Origin: Hyphomicrobiales bacterium
Lineage (GTDB): Bacteria; Pseudomonadota; Alphaproteobacteria; Rhizobiales; Xanthobacteraceae
Direction: 5' to 3'
Assembly: GCA_017305455.1 (NCBI GenBank)
Contig: JAFKKO010000131.1
Location: 28,686-92,685 of the forward strand
DNA length: 64,000 nucleotides
Shown: positions 1 to 8,599 of the stretch, in pieces
Layout of the letters: every line of letters starts with the position of its first letter
Numbering within the stretch: the first letter of the stretch is position 1
The notes under the pieces: generated by a model
The model's database searches: none
Seen by the model: the letters and a program-made list of their open reading frames with translations, nothing else
What the model was told of the DNA's origin: nothing
Position numbers and translations under genes: made by a program

Positions 1-392
1 CGCCCGTCGAGATCGTAGTGCCGTTCGATATTGGCCTTCGAGCGCCGCAGCGAATTGAACTGCTGCCAGCCGCGGGTGAGGTAGCGCAGTCCGTCGCGCA
101 GCCTGACCCAGCGCGGCATGTCGAATGGCTGGGCGAGGGCGATCGCCAGAAGGTCGGCGATCGAGCCGCGCTCCATCACGAACAGCCCGTCGGTATAGAT
201 CTCGCCGAACGCCAGTTCAGGGTCGATCAGGAAGCGCCGTTCGGCAGCCGTGGTGACGAACCGTGCCGCGACCGGCTCGCCGCTGCCGTCGCCGCAGGTG
301 AAGGTATATCCGCTGCTGGTGGTGAAGGTGATCGACCCCATGCGGATGAAACGCGACAGGAAGAGTTGCAGCAAACGGTCCATGGACTTCAT
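1..392 (-). CDS. cfa: Cyclopropane-fatty-acyl-phospholipid synthase, N-terminal part (cut by window edge)
   Basis: This SAM-dependent methyltransferase converts unsaturated acyl chains of membrane phospholipids to cyclopropane fatty acids. Only about the first 130 residues lie in the window; the methyltransferase core is off the left edge. Reading leftward from the ATG at 392, the protein begins MKSMDRLLQLFLSRFIRMGS and continues with the family's N-terminal region (GEIYTDGLFVMERGSI). The last visible residues, ANIERHYDLDG, match the conserved N-x-x-x-HYDL segment just before the SAM-binding domain. A second in-frame ATG at 383 is possible. The longer open frames on the opposite strand here are low-complexity shadows. 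The family assignment is firm from the motif, but no catalytic residues can be inspected. Confidence 0.8.
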   Translation of the reverse strand, partial: MKSMDRLLQLFLSRFIRMGSITFTTSSGYTFTCGDGSGEPVAARFVTTAAERRFLIDPELAFGEIYTDGLFVMERGSIADLLAIALAQPFDMPRWVRLRDGLRYLTRGWQQFNSLRRSKANIERHYDLDG

Positions 393-658
393 CCACTGAT
401 CCATTCGATGCGACGGCGTCCGTCACCGTGCCGTCGCTCTGACGTCTTCGGTTAAGGTCTTCAGTCGGGGCTGATTTTTTAACGGATCCGTCGATTTTGC
501 AATGCTTCTGGCGCAGAACTGTTCCCTGTTTTGGGCTCACGGATTTGCGACATCTCCATGCTTCCATTCGTCGCATAATCCGTTAATGGTGGCCCGGACA
601 CACACAACCTGCCTCCGGGTGCTTCCCGCGCTTCGTCGAGGCCTTCTGGAGAACGCGG

Positions 659-1669
659 ATGTTGAGCCGGGCGCTCATTTCGGCGGCGGCGACGCTTCTG
701 ATCTTTCATATGACCACGGGTCTGGCCGGCGCCCAGAATCTCGAAGCCGGCAAGAGCCCTTCGCAACTGTTCTCGGCCACCTGCGCGCTGTGCCACAAGA
801 GTTCGCGCGGCTTGTTGAAAACGGTGCCGCCCGGATCACTGCCGGGCTTCCTGCGCCAGCATTATACCACCAGCACCGACATGGCATCGGCGCTCAGCGC
901 GTATGTGCTGTCGAACGGCGCGGCTGACAGGCGAATGGGCGAGGGCAACCTGACCCGTCAGGGCAAGGAATCGCGCACTGCGCCGAAGCCGGGGGCCGAG
1001 CCGGAGGCGAAGCCCGAGCGGCGTTCGCGCGAGGCGCGGCAGCCCGACGTCGAGCGTCTGGAGGACAAGCCGGCTGCTCCGCCGGCCGCAGACGAGGCGC
1101 CGGCCGAGGCCGCGCCGAAGGGCAGAAAATCCAAACAAGAGAAGCGCAAGCCGCCGGCGGCTGCCGCGAAGGGCGAACCGAAGGCCGCGCCATCCGAGGC
1201 GAAGCCGGAGACGCCTGCCGCGAAGCCGGACGACGACGCCAAGACGGCCAAGACCGATGCCGGCGCGCCGGATGTCGGCAAGTCCGAGGACGGCAAGGCA
1301 TCGGCTGCCAAACCCGAGGCAGGCAAGCCGGAAGCGCCTGCTGACGACTCGGCCAAGCCTGATTCCGCCAAGCCTGATTCGGCAAAGCCTGATTCGGCAA
1401 AGCCCGATTCCGTGGACCGCGATGCGGCCAGGCCGGCCGATTCGGGCGAGGCGGGCGGCACCGCGACCCGGCCCGATCCGGTTCCCGCGGTCACGCCGGC
1501 GCCGAAGGAGACGCCTGCGGCCGGAGCCGGTGACACTGCGGATGCGGCGAAAACCGCCGAGGCTCCGGCGTCGAACATGCCGGTGTTCAAGCTCGATGAG
1601 CCGCCGCCACCGCCCCCGGCGCCGCCGCGTGAGCCTGCCGGACCGCCGGTTGCGCCGATTTCCCAATAG
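659..1669 (+). CDS. Secreted single-haem cytochrome c-like protein with long Pro/Ala/Lys-rich tail
   Basis: The 336-residue protein has a signal peptide (residues 1 to about 25, ending GLAGAQ), then a tiny cytochrome c-like unit with one haem-attachment motif CALCH (Cys42, Cys45, His46). Met75 is a plausible distal ligand. Everything after about residue 95 is low-complexity Ala/Pro/Lys/Glu/Asp sequence. It includes a perfect run of the five-residue unit SAKPD at about residues 231-250 and ends in a proline cluster. The tail could span the periplasm or bind peptidoglycan; that is inference. It stands alone and converges on rplI, sharing a bidirectional terminator. No oxidase or dehydrogenase partner is adjacent. 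The haem motif is certain, the electron-transfer role likely, the partner unknown. Confidence 0.75.
   Translation: MLSRALISAAATLLIFHMTTGLAGAQNLEAGKSPSQLFSATCALCHKSSRGLLKTVPPGSLPGFLRQHYTTSTDMASALSAYVLSNGAADRRMGEGNLTRQGKESRTAPKPGAEPEAKPERRSREARQPDVERLEDKPAAPPAADEAPAEAAPKGRKSKQEKRKPPAAAAKGEPKAAPSEAKPETPAAKPDDDAKTAKTDAGAPDVGKSEDGKASAAKPEAGKPEAPADDSAKPDSAKPDSAKPDSAKPDSVDRDAARPADSGEAGGTATRPDPVPAVTPAPKETPAAGAGDTADAAKTAEAPASNMPVFKLDEPPPPPPAPPREPAGPPVAPISQ
1349..1410 (+). repeat. In-frame 15-bp tandem repeats in the cytochrome tail
   Basis: Four consecutive copies of a 15-nt unit encode Ser-Ala-Lys-Pro-Asp within the cytochrome c-like gene. The copies differ only at synonymous positions, so the array can expand or contract without breaking the frame. 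Confidence 0.8.
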
Positions 1670-1709
1670 GCTGGCGCAGCAAGTTGGCGCGATGGCTTAA
1701 CCTCAAATG

Positions 1710-1743
1710 AAAAGCCCGGCCTGAGATCGTCAGGCCGGGCTTT
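1710..1743. terminator. Bidirectional intrinsic terminator
   Basis: A perfect stem (AAAGCCCGGCCTGA pairing with TCAGGCCGGGCTTT) is flanked by A and T runs on its two sides. It lies between the converging cytochrome gene and rplI and can end transcription from both directions. Confidence 0.85.
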
Positions 1744-1767
1744 CTGATGTCGGCAGGAGCTTGCCGC

Positions 1768-2376
1768 TTACTTCTCGTCGGCGGGCGCTTCTGCGGCCGG
1801 AGCCTCGCCCTCGCCGTATTCGGCTTCCGGATCGAAGAACTCGCCCGCGGCGGCGATCGCCTCGGCGGCCGCGTCACGGTCTTCCTGACGGCTGTTGACG
1901 TCTTCGCCGCGGTTGATGCGCTCGGCTTCGGCCTGGCTGCGCGCCACGGTGACGGTGACGCCGACCTCGACTTCCGGATGCACGGCGATGGCGACGTGAT
2001 GCTGGCCGATCTCCTTGACCGGGGCATCGAGCAGCACCTGCTGACGGTTCAGCGACACGCCGTCCGCCTCCAGCGCCGCCATGATGTCGCGCACCGAGAC
2101 CGAGCCGAAGAGCTGGCCGCTTTCCGAGGCCTGGCGGATCACGATGACGTTGCGGCCCTCGATCTTCTCGGCGACGCTCGCGGCCTCGCTCTTGGCCTTA
2201 AGGTTCCGGGCCTCGAGCTCGGCCTTCATGCCGTCGTACTTCTCGCGGTTTTCCTTGGTGGCGCGCAGCGCCTTGTGACGCTTGAGCAGGAAGTTGCGGG
2301 CAAAGCCGTCCCTCACTTTGACCACGTCGCCCATCTGGCCGAGTTTGGCCACGCGCTCCAGCAGAATGACTTCCAT
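1768..2376 (-). CDS. rplI: 50S ribosomal protein bL9
   Basis: bL9 binds 23S rRNA near the base of the L1 stalk. The 202-residue product starts [19 protein letters not shown], the N-terminal rRNA-binding domain; a long connecting helix follows (about residues 40-75) and then the C-terminal domain. An alphaproteobacterial acidic tail rich in Ala and Glu extends past residue 180. The ATG at 2376 was chosen over an upstream in-frame start because it has a clear GGAG ribosome-binding site and begins the canonical sequence. It is the last gene of the rpsF-rpsR-DUF2232-rplI cluster. Confidence 0.97.
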   Translation of the reverse strand: MEVILLERVAKLGQMGDVVKVRDGFARNFLLKRHKALRATKENREKYDGMKAELEARNLKAKSEAASVAEKIEGRNVIVIRQASESGQLFGSVSVRDIMAALEADGVSLNRQQVLLDAPVKEIGQHHVAIAVHPEVEVGVTVTVARSQAEAERINRGEDVNSRQEDRDAAAEAIAAAGEFFDPEAEYGEGEAPAAEAPADEK

Positions 2377-2437
2377 GTTCGATCTCCTTCGTTGTCTGAT
2401 GATGTGTTGTGTTCTGGTGTTGAAGTTGTGCTTGAAG

Positions 2438-3400
2438 TCAGGTCGATGGCGGTAATTGATTGTTTCGCTGCCAGTAGCGGCGGCGGATTCCAAAAGCGGC
2501 GTCGGCAAGTCCAAGGAGGATCGCGCCGAGCAGCGGCCAGCCGATCAGCATCGTCGCCGCATACATGCTGACCAGCATCATCGCGCGGCCCGAGAGCGGC
2601 TGGGTCAAAGTGTGGACCACCGCAAAGCCGGTCATGCCGTAGGCCATCAGCAGCGCGGCGCTGAAGATCTGGGCGAGGATCGCGATCAGGCCGCCGGCGA
2701 GGCAGAGCAGGAGCGCCGCGCCCAGGGCGGCGAGCGCCAGGGTGGGCAGTTGCGTCATGCGCAGGTCGGGCCAGGGGCGCTTGAGGCGCTGCGAGGTCGC
2801 GGTGATCTTGGCAGCGAGCCACAGATTGAAGGTCAGCGTCGCGGTTGCGATCAGCGTCGCAGTGCCCGGCGCAAGGGCGGCCAGCGCGTTGACGGTGCGG
2901 TTCACCGATTCGTTGGCGAGGTGCTCAGCGCTGATGCCGCCCATGCGGATCAGCACGTTGCGTAGTCCGGCGTGAATGGTTTCGGCATCGGTGCCGAGCG
3001 TCAGCATCGCGCTCACGGTGGTGATCGAGGCGAACACGGCGATCCACACCAGAAGGCGGCCGATCGGATACCAGTCGAGCGCGGGCGCGAGATTGGCAAG
3101 CTGCGGATCGGAGGACACCGGCCGCGCCAGCAGCGCGATGTGCCCGAGCCACCAGGCTGGCAGCGCCACGGTCACCGTGAAGGCAGCGATATAGGGCAGT
3201 CCGAACACGCCGCCGACGCCGAGCGCGCCGACCAGGCCGCCGATCGCGGCGGTGCTCGACCCCCAGCCGAGGCCGACGGTCATCAGCGGCAGCGGGGCGA
3301 GATAGAACAGCATGAGCGAGATCGCCGCCCCCGAGACAATCGATGCGAACATCGTTGCCGAGGCAAGGCCGGCCGCCAGTGCTATCAGAAGACCCGTCAT
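2438..3400 (-). CDS. DUF2232 (YybS-like) polytopic membrane protein
   Basis: The product is a 320-residue integral membrane protein with about eight hydrophobic segments, starting [20 protein letters not shown]. It matches the DUF2232 family that sits between rpsR and rplI in many alphaproteobacteria. Its fold and small-solute transporter-like appearance are known; its substrate is not. The start at 3400 (ATG) was preferred over an extension to 3445 because the membrane segment begins directly there. The 226-bp gap to rpsR holds dispersed palindromes, so it may have its own transcription. Confidence 0.85.
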   Translation of the reverse strand: MTGLLIALAAGLASATMFASIVSGAAISLMLFYLAPLPLMTVGLGWGSSTAAIGGLVGALGVGGVFGLPYIAAFTVTVALPAWWLGHIALLARPVSSDPQLANLAPALDWYPIGRLLVWIAVFASITTVSAMLTLGTDAETIHAGLRNVLIRMGGISAEHLANESVNRTVNALAALAPGTATLIATATLTFNLWLAAKITATSQRLKRPWPDLRMTQLPTLALAALGAALLLCLAGGLIAILAQIFSAALLMAYGMTGFAVVHTLTQPLSGRAMMLVSMYAATMLIGWPLLGAILLGLADAAFGIRRRYWQRNNQLPPST

Positions 3401-3513
3401 CAGCTGTCCCGCCCCCTTCGAGCGGTTAGAGGCTCCAGGCCCCAACCATCCACCCCGGAACGACCCGGCGTGTTATGAAATAAAGGACGTGATCGTCACG
3501 CCCGGTGGTCAAT

Positions 3514-3607
3514 CCTCATCCTGAGGAGCGGCGATTTCGCCGCGTCTCGAAGGATGAGGCCTCATGGTTCGAGATGCGAAGCTTTCGCTTCGCTCCTCAC
3601 CATGAGG
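3514..3607. repeat. Dispersed palindromic repeat (type A), rpsR-DUF2232 gap
   Basis: Two linked imperfect palindromes: CCTCATCCTGAGGAGC ... GCGTCTCGAAGGATGAGG, then CCTCATGGTTCGAGATGCG ... CGCTCCTCACCATGAGG. The same sequence family recurs near 25.8, 42.0, 47.8, 52.6 and 58.1 kb, always between genes. Confidence 0.85.
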
Positions 3608-3625
3608 CAGATCGAGTCGTGGTCC

Positions 3626-3865
3626 TTAGCGGATCACGTAAGGCAGCAGGCCGAGAAAACGCGAGCGCTTGATGGCGCGGGCGAGTTCACGCTGCTTCTT
3701 GGCCGAAACGGCGGTGATGCGGCTCGGCACGATCTTGCCGCGCTCGGAGACGTAACGCATCAACAGCTTGGAATCCTTGTAGTCGATCTTCGGCGCGTTG
3801 ACGCCCGTGAACGGGCAGGTCTTGCGACGGCGGAAGAACGGGCGGCGTGCGGCTGCGTCAGCCAT
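3626..3865 (-). CDS. rpsR: 30S ribosomal protein bS18
   Basis: bS18 binds the small-subunit platform together with bS6. The 79-residue basic protein contains the family core: [10 protein letters not shown], the DYKD segment and [10 protein letters not shown]-type sequence (here [20 protein letters not shown]), ending LGLLPYVIR. It lies 5 nt downstream of rpsF on the same strand, the usual co-transcribed pair whose products contact each other in the subunit. Confidence 0.97.
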   Translation of the reverse strand: MADAAARRPFFRRRKTCPFTGVNAPKIDYKDSKLLMRYVSERGKIVPSRITAVSAKKQRELARAIKRSRFLGLLPYVIR

Positions 3866-3870
3866 GTGTC

Positions 3871-4329
3871 TTACTCCTCAACCGATGCAGTTGCGTCGTC
3901 GTCGCGCGGGCGGCGCGGACCGCGATCGCCACGGAAACCACCTTCGCGCGGACCGCCCTCGCGGTCGCCGCGGAAGCCGCCACGATCGTCGCGTTCGCGG
4001 TCACGGTCGGCCTTGCGCATCATGGCGGAAGGGCCTTCCTCCAGCTCGTCGACGCGGACGGTGAGGTAGCGGATGATGTCTTCGTTGATGCGCTCCTGGC
4101 GCTCGATCTCGGCGACCACCGCTGACGGGGCGTCGATGTTGAGCAGCATGAAATGCGCCTTGCGGTTCTTGTTCATGCGGTAGGTAAGGGAGCGCACGCC
4201 CCAGTTCTCGGTCTTGGTGACCTTGCCGCCGAGTCCCTCGATCACGCCGGTGATCTGGGTGGTGAACTCTTCGACCTGCTGGGCGCTCGCATCCTGACGC
4301 GCGAGAAAAACATGCTCGTAAAGAGGCAT
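3871..4329 (-). CDS. rpsF: 30S ribosomal protein bS6 with Arg/Gly-rich tail
   Basis: bS6 pairs with bS18 on the small subunit. The 152-residue protein starts [20 protein letters not shown] and has the ferredoxin-like fold through about residue 100, including [20 protein letters not shown] long tail of Gly-Phe-Arg-Gly-Asp-like repeats follows, as in other members of this order. The start at 4329 follows a GGAAAGGACACCC leader; an upstream in-frame ATG adds 40 residues with no family similarity. It heads the leftward ribosomal cluster. Confidence 0.96.
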   Translation of the reverse strand: MPLYEHVFLARQDASAQQVEEFTTQITGVIEGLGGKVTKTENWGVRSLTYRMNKNRKAHFMLLNIDAPSAVVAEIERQERINEDIIRYLTVRVDELEEGPSAMMRKADRDRERDDRGGFRGDREGGPREGGFRGDRGPRRPRDDDATASVEE

Positions 4330-4677
4330 GGGTGTCCTTTCCAGTGTTGGCGCGGGTCCCGGCGGCAAGCCCTTCGAGACCTTCGGAAAGGACTCGATCT
4401 GCTCAGAAGGCGGAAGCACGGGACGACGGACCGACTGGCCCTGCCGCATCGATTAAACCGAAATGGGGATAAACCCGCATTGAGGTCTATGAAGATACGA
4501 CCGTCCGTTCAGCTCCCGGCCGGGATCCACGGATGGCGCGTTTATAGGGATTTTGGCCGGGTTGGCAAGGGGGACCGCCGCCGGATCGGGGATTTGGCCC
4601 GGTTCCAGGGAGGGCACCCCGCGCTTGACAGGACGGGGCCCGCCGGTGTCTTACGGCCCCAACTTTCAGGGGCATTC
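4330..4677. other. Divergent intergenic region between rpsF and fabD
   Basis: A 348-bp stretch without a gene. It must hold the promoters of the leftward ribosomal cluster and the rightward fab cluster. I see no convincing protein, structural RNA or repeat. The only strong promoter-like hexamer is a TTGACA at 4625 facing fabD. Confidence 0.6.
4625..4654 (+). promoter_or_regulatory. Possible fabD promoter
   Basis: A perfect -35 hexamer TTGACA (4625-4630) is followed after 18 nt by TCTTAC, a poor -10. Transcription would start about 15-20 nt before the fabD ATG. The weak -10 keeps confidence low. Confidence 0.3.
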
Positions 4678-5634
4678 ATGACAGCGGCATTAACCTTTCC
4701 CGGACAGGGATCACAGAGCGTCGGCATGGGCAAGGCGCTCGCCGAGGCATTCGCGCCCGCTCGCGCGGTGTTCGAGGAGGTCGACGAGGCGCTTGGCGAG
4801 AAGCTGAGCGCGGTGATCTGGGATGGTCCGGCCGATGCCCTGCAGATGACCCAGAACACCCAGCCGGCTCTGATGGCGGTGTCGCTCGCGACGTTGCGGG
4901 TGCTCGAGACCGAGGCGGGCGTCGATCTGGCGCGCGATGTGGCGTTCGTCGCGGGTCATTCGCTCGGCGAATATTCGGCGCTCGCTGCCGCGCGCAGCCT
5001 GTCGATTGCCGACACCGCGCGGCTGCTGCGGATTCGCGGCCTGGCGATGCAGAAGGCGACCCCGGTCGGCACCGGCGCGATGGCCGCGCTGCTCGGCCTT
5101 GATTACGAGGCAGCCGTCGCGGTGGCGAACGAGGCCGCGCAGGGCGAAGTCTGCCAGGCCGCCAACGACAATGGTGGCGGGCAGGTCGTGGTGTCCGGCG
5201 ACAAGGCGGCGGTCGAGCGCGCCGTCGAGATCGCCAAGGCCAAAGGCGCCAAGCGCGCCATGTTGCTCGCGGTCTCTGCGCCGTTCCATTGCCGCCTGAT
5301 GCAGCCGGCGGCCGATGCGATGGCCGAGGCGCTGGCGAAGGTGACGGTGAACAAGCCGGTGGTGCCGGTGGTTGCCAACATGCTCGCGGCTCCCGTGACC
5401 GAGCCCGACCGGATTCGCGAACTTCTGGTCGAACAGGTCACCGGCACCGTGCGCTGGCGCGAGAGCGTGGCCTACATGGCCGCGCAGGGTGTGACGCATT
5501 TTCTGGAGATCGGTTCGGGCAAGGTGCTGTCCGGACTGGTCAAGCGCATCGCCGACGGCGCGGTCGGAATTCCGGTCGGCACCCCCAACGATATTGCAGC
5601 CGCCAAAGACGCGCTGGCCGCGGCGCGCGCGTGA
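4678..5634 (+). CDS. fabD: Malonyl-CoA:ACP transacylase
   Basis: FabD transfers malonyl from CoA to acyl carrier protein, supplying the elongation unit for type II fatty-acid synthesis. The 318-residue protein has the family start FPGQGSQSVGMG, the nucleophile serine in GHSLGEYSALA (about residue 95) and the catalytic histidine in APFHCRLM (about residue 203). The ATG at 4678 begins MTAALTFPGQGSQ exactly; a much longer open frame upstream is not homologous. It is the first gene of the fabD-fabG-acpP-fabF order. Confidence 0.97.
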   Translation: MTAALTFPGQGSQSVGMGKALAEAFAPARAVFEEVDEALGEKLSAVIWDGPADALQMTQNTQPALMAVSLATLRVLETEAGVDLARDVAFVAGHSLGEYSALAAARSLSIADTARLLRIRGLAMQKATPVGTGAMAALLGLDYEAAVAVANEAAQGEVCQAANDNGGGQVVVSGDKAAVERAVEIAKAKGAKRAMLLAVSAPFHCRLMQPAADAMAEALAKVTVNKPVVPVVANMLAAPVTEPDRIRELLVEQVTGTVRWRESVAYMAAQGVTHFLEIGSGKVLSGLVKRIADGAVGIPVGTPNDIAAAKDALAAARA

Positions 5635-5649
5635 TCCGGGAGATCTGAG

Positions 5650-6387
5650 ATGTTTGATTTGACTGGCAAGACCGCGCTCGTCACCGGCGCGACCGGCGGG
5701 ATCGGCGGCGCCATCGCCCGCGCGCTTCACGCACAGGGCGCCACGGTGGCGATCTCCGGCACGCGGCGCGAGGTGCTCGACACGCTCGCGGGCGAACTGA
5801 AGGACCGCGTCCACGTGCTGCCGTGCAACCTCGGCAACGCCGACGAGGTCGAGGCGCTGGTGCCCTCCGCCGAAAAGGCGATGGGGCAGCTCGATATCCT
5901 GGTCGCCAATGCCGGCATCACCCGCGACAACCTGTTCGTGCAACTGCGCGACGAGGACTGGAACGAGGTGATCAATGTCAATCTGACGGCGACCTTCCGC
6001 CTGGCCCGCGCCGCGACCAAATTGATGATGCGCAAGCGCTTCGGCCGGATCATCGGAATCACTTCGGTGGTCGGCGTCACCGGTAACGCCGGGCAGGTGA
6101 ACTACGCCTCGTCCAAGGCCGGCCTGATCGGCATGATGAAGTCGATCGCGCAGGAATATGCGCGCCGCAACGTGACGGCGAACTGCATCGCACCGGGCTT
6201 TATCGCCACCCCGATGACCGACGCGCTCAACGACAAGCAGCGCGAGGGCGTGCTGGCGAAGGTTCCTGCGGGACGGCTGGGAACGCCGGAGGATATCGCC
6301 GCGGCTGCGGTCTATCTCGCCTCCAGCGAAGCGGCTTACGTCACCGGCCAGACGATTCATGTCAATGGCGGAATGGCAATGATTTGA
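5650..6387 (+). CDS. fabG: 3-oxoacyl-ACP reductase
   Basis: FabG is the NADPH-dependent reductase for the first reduction step of each fatty-acid elongation cycle. The 245-residue short-chain dehydrogenase has the cofactor motif TGATGGIGGAIA (about residues 12-23), NAG in the central sheet (VANAGITRDN) and the catalytic Ser/Tyr/Lys set ending in YASSKAG (about residue 150). It begins 15 nt after fabD with a GGGAGAT leader, consistent with co-transcription. Confidence 0.97.
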   Translation: MFDLTGKTALVTGATGGIGGAIARALHAQGATVAISGTRREVLDTLAGELKDRVHVLPCNLGNADEVEALVPSAEKAMGQLDILVANAGITRDNLFVQLRDEDWNEVINVNLTATFRLARAATKLMMRKRFGRIIGITSVVGVTGNAGQVNYASSKAGLIGMMKSIAQEYARRNVTANCIAPGFIATPMTDALNDKQREGVLAKVPAGRLGTPEDIAAAAVYLASSEAAYVTGQTIHVNGGMAMI

Positions 6388-6404
6388 ACGCCCTAGCGTT
6401 TTTT
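6387..6404 (+). terminator. Weak terminator-like hairpin after fabG
   Basis: A short stem (AACGC, loop CCTA, GCGTT) overlaps the fabG stop codon and runs into a T stretch. With only five base pairs it may attenuate rather than end transcription, separating fabD-fabG from the highly expressed acpP. Confidence 0.45.
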
Positions 6405-6550
6405 CCCCGGATTGCAAGCCCTTTCCGGTATCGGTGCGGGCATGTAGTCAAGGGTTCGGAAGTATGATACCGAACGGCATCGGTCGGGGGGCTTTCCAAC
6501 TGCAATACCGGGTTGTTCGCTTGCGCAAAGCCGCATCGGCAAGATCGTGA

Positions 6551-6579
6551 TTGCAGGAGTTCAAAACCCCGTATATTGC
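6551..6579 (+). promoter_or_regulatory. Candidate acpP promoter
   Basis: TTGCAG (6551-6556) and TATTGC (6574-6579) are separated by exactly 17 nt, about 80 nt upstream of the acpP start codon. An own promoter fits the separate high-level expression usual for acyl carrier protein. Confidence 0.5.
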
Positions 6580-6658
6580 CGAACGAGTTTTTGACGAACG
6601 CACACCAACTCGCATCGTTCTGCGGTCGAGTTAATGGAACAAACACGAGGTTGATACG

Positions 6659-6898
6659 ATGAGTGAGATTGGCGAGCGAGTGAAGAAAATCGTGGTGGAG
6701 CACCTCGGTGTCGAGCCGGAGAAGGTGATCGACTCGGCAAGCTTCATTGACGATCTTGGCGCCGACAGTCTCGATACCGTCGAGCTCGTGATGGCGTTCG
6801 AGGAAGAGTTCGGTTGCGAGATTCCGGACGATGCCGCCGAAACCATTCTCACCGTCGGCGACGCCACCAAGTTCCTGGAAAAGAACGCCAAGAGCTGA
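6659..6898 (+). CDS. acpP: Acyl carrier protein
   Basis: This small acidic carrier (79 residues) holds growing acyl chains on a phosphopantetheine arm. The attachment serine is Ser37 in [19 protein letters not shown], the invariant DSL motif. It lies 271 nt after fabG behind its own candidate promoter and is followed by a hairpin, so it is probably also made as a short transcript. Confidence 0.98.
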   Translation: MSEIGERVKKIVVEHLGVEPEKVIDSASFIDDLGADSLDTVELVMAFEEEFGCEIPDDAAETILTVGDATKFLEKNAKS

Positions 6899-6921
6899 AG
6901 CTCGCGCGCCACGATGGATTT

Positions 6922-6955
6922 CGGCGGGTTGTTGCTGCAACGGCCCGCCGTCTTT
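6922..6955 (+). terminator. Terminator-like hairpin after acpP
   Basis: CGGCGGG pairs with CCCGCCG around a 15-nt loop and is followed by TCTTTCT. It lies 24 nt after the acpP stop and could end most acpP messages while letting some run on to fabF. Confidence 0.55.
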
Positions 6956-7095
6956 CTATCGCCTGTGCGTCATCCGCTTCCTTCGCGCGTGTCCCCGCGT
7001 CCGCTTCGCCTCGCGATCGAGGCCGGCCCTGTGCCGCCCGGCACTTGCGGCGACTGTATCAAGCATCGTTCCAGTACGGAGTCTGAGGAGGTCAA

Positions 7096-8361
7096 ATGAG
7101 GAGGGTGGTCGTCACGGGCCTTGGCATGGTGTCGCCGTTGGGATGCGGCATCGCCCCGACCTGGAAGCGCATCCTCAACAGCGAGAGCGGCGCGCGGCGG
7201 ATCGAGCATTTTGAAGTCTCGGACCTGACCTCGCAGATCGCCTGCATGATTCCTCGCGGCGACGGCTCTAATGGCACCTTCAATCCCGATCAGTGGATGG
7301 AGCCGAAGGAAAGCCGCAAGGTTGACGATTTCATTCTCTACGCCGTGGCGGCGGCGACCGAAGCCCTCAACGATGCCGGCTGGCATCCGGCCACCGAGGA
7401 AGAACGCTGCGCCACCGGCACGCTGATCGGCTCGGGCATCGGCGGCATCGAGGGCATCGGCGAGGCGGCGGTGACGCTGCACGAGCGCGGCCCGCGCAAG
7501 CTGTCGCCATTCTTCATTCCCGGTCGACTGATCAATCTCGCGTCGGGCTATGTCTCGATCCAGCACGGCCTCAAGGGCCCGAATCATTCCGTCGTCACCG
7601 CCTGTTCGACCGGCGCGCATGCGATCGGCGACGCCAGCCGGCTGATCGCGCTCGGCGATGCCGATGTGATGGTGGCGGGCGGCACCGAATCGCCGGTCAA
7701 CCGCCTCGCGATGGGCGGTTTCTGCGCGATGCGTGCGATGTCCACCAAATACAACGATAACCCGACGGTCGCCTCGCGGCCCTACGACAAGGATCGCGAC
7801 GGCTTTGTGATGGGTGAGGGCGCCGGCGTCGTGGTGCTCGAGGAATATGAGCACGCAAAAAAGCGCGGCGCGAAAATTTACGCCGAGGTGATCGGCTACG
7901 GCCTGTCGGGCGACGCCTATCACATCACCGCGCCGGCCGCGGACGGCGACGGTGCGTTCCGCTGCATGCAGGCCGCGATGAAGCGCGCCGGCATTGCCGC
8001 CTCCGACATCGACTACATCAACTCGCACGGCACCTCGACGCCGCTTGGCGACGAAATCGAATTGGGCGCGGCGCAGCGCCTGCTCGGCAACGCAGCTTCG
8101 AAGGTCTCGATGTCCTCGACCAAATCGTCGATCGGTCATCTGCTCGGCGCCGCCGGCGCGGTGGAGACGATCTTCTGCATGCTGGCGATCCGCGATAATG
8201 TTGCGCCGCCCACGCTCAATCTCGACAATCCATCGGTCGAAACCCCGATCGATCTCGTGCCGCACAAGGCGCGTCAGCGCGAGATCAATGTGGCGCTGTC
8301 GAACTCATTCGGGTTCGGCGGCACCAACGCATCGCTGATCTTGCGGCGCGTGATCCACTAA
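7096..8361 (+). CDS. fabF: 3-oxoacyl-ACP synthase II
   Basis: FabF condenses malonyl-ACP with acyl-ACP in fatty-acid elongation. The 421-residue protein starts MRRVVVTGLGMVSPLG and carries the complete Cys-His-His triad: Cys in VVTACSTGAHAIGDA (about residue 171), His in NSHGTSTPLGD (about 311) and His in SSIGHLLGAAGA (about 348). The C-terminus has the family's NSFGFGGTNAS loop. A GGAGG ribosome-binding site precedes the ATG. Confidence 0.97.
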   Translation: MRRVVVTGLGMVSPLGCGIAPTWKRILNSESGARRIEHFEVSDLTSQIACMIPRGDGSNGTFNPDQWMEPKESRKVDDFILYAVAAATEALNDAGWHPATEEERCATGTLIGSGIGGIEGIGEAAVTLHERGPRKLSPFFIPGRLINLASGYVSIQHGLKGPNHSVVTACSTGAHAIGDASRLIALGDADVMVAGGTESPVNRLAMGGFCAMRAMSTKYNDNPTVASRPYDKDRDGFVMGEGAGVVVLEEYEHAKKRGAKIYAEVIGYGLSGDAYHITAPAADGDGAFRCMQAAMKRAGIAASDIDYINSHGTSTPLGDEIELGAAQRLLGNAASKVSMSSTKSSIGHLLGAAGAVETIFCMLAIRDNVAPPTLNLDNPSVETPIDLVPHKARQREINVALSNSFGFGGTNASLILRRVIH

Positions 8362-8599
8362 GCTTCACGTAACGGCTTCACCGAATTGCCGTATTCGGTC
8401 ATATTGCTATCCATCGACCATGCCAGATTGAGCGTGACCCCGACTCGAAGGACCGCTGCACCGCCAAGTCACCACGAGTTTGCAGGCAGGATCATGTTCT
8501 CGAACCACAAAGCCATGTTGTGATGTCGGCGCCGTATCCTTCGGCACAGGATATCTTCGATCGGCCCGGTATCGGCCAGCGGGATTTCAGGTAGCGATC

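Noticed and set aside
18-576. Frames on both strands (18-455 plus, 217-576 minus) over the left end
   Set aside because: Out of frame with the cyclopropane synthase; composition is that of shadows and no family match.
4711-6417. 568-residue minus-strand frame across fabD and fabG
   Set aside because: Antisense shadow spanning two unrelated core genes.
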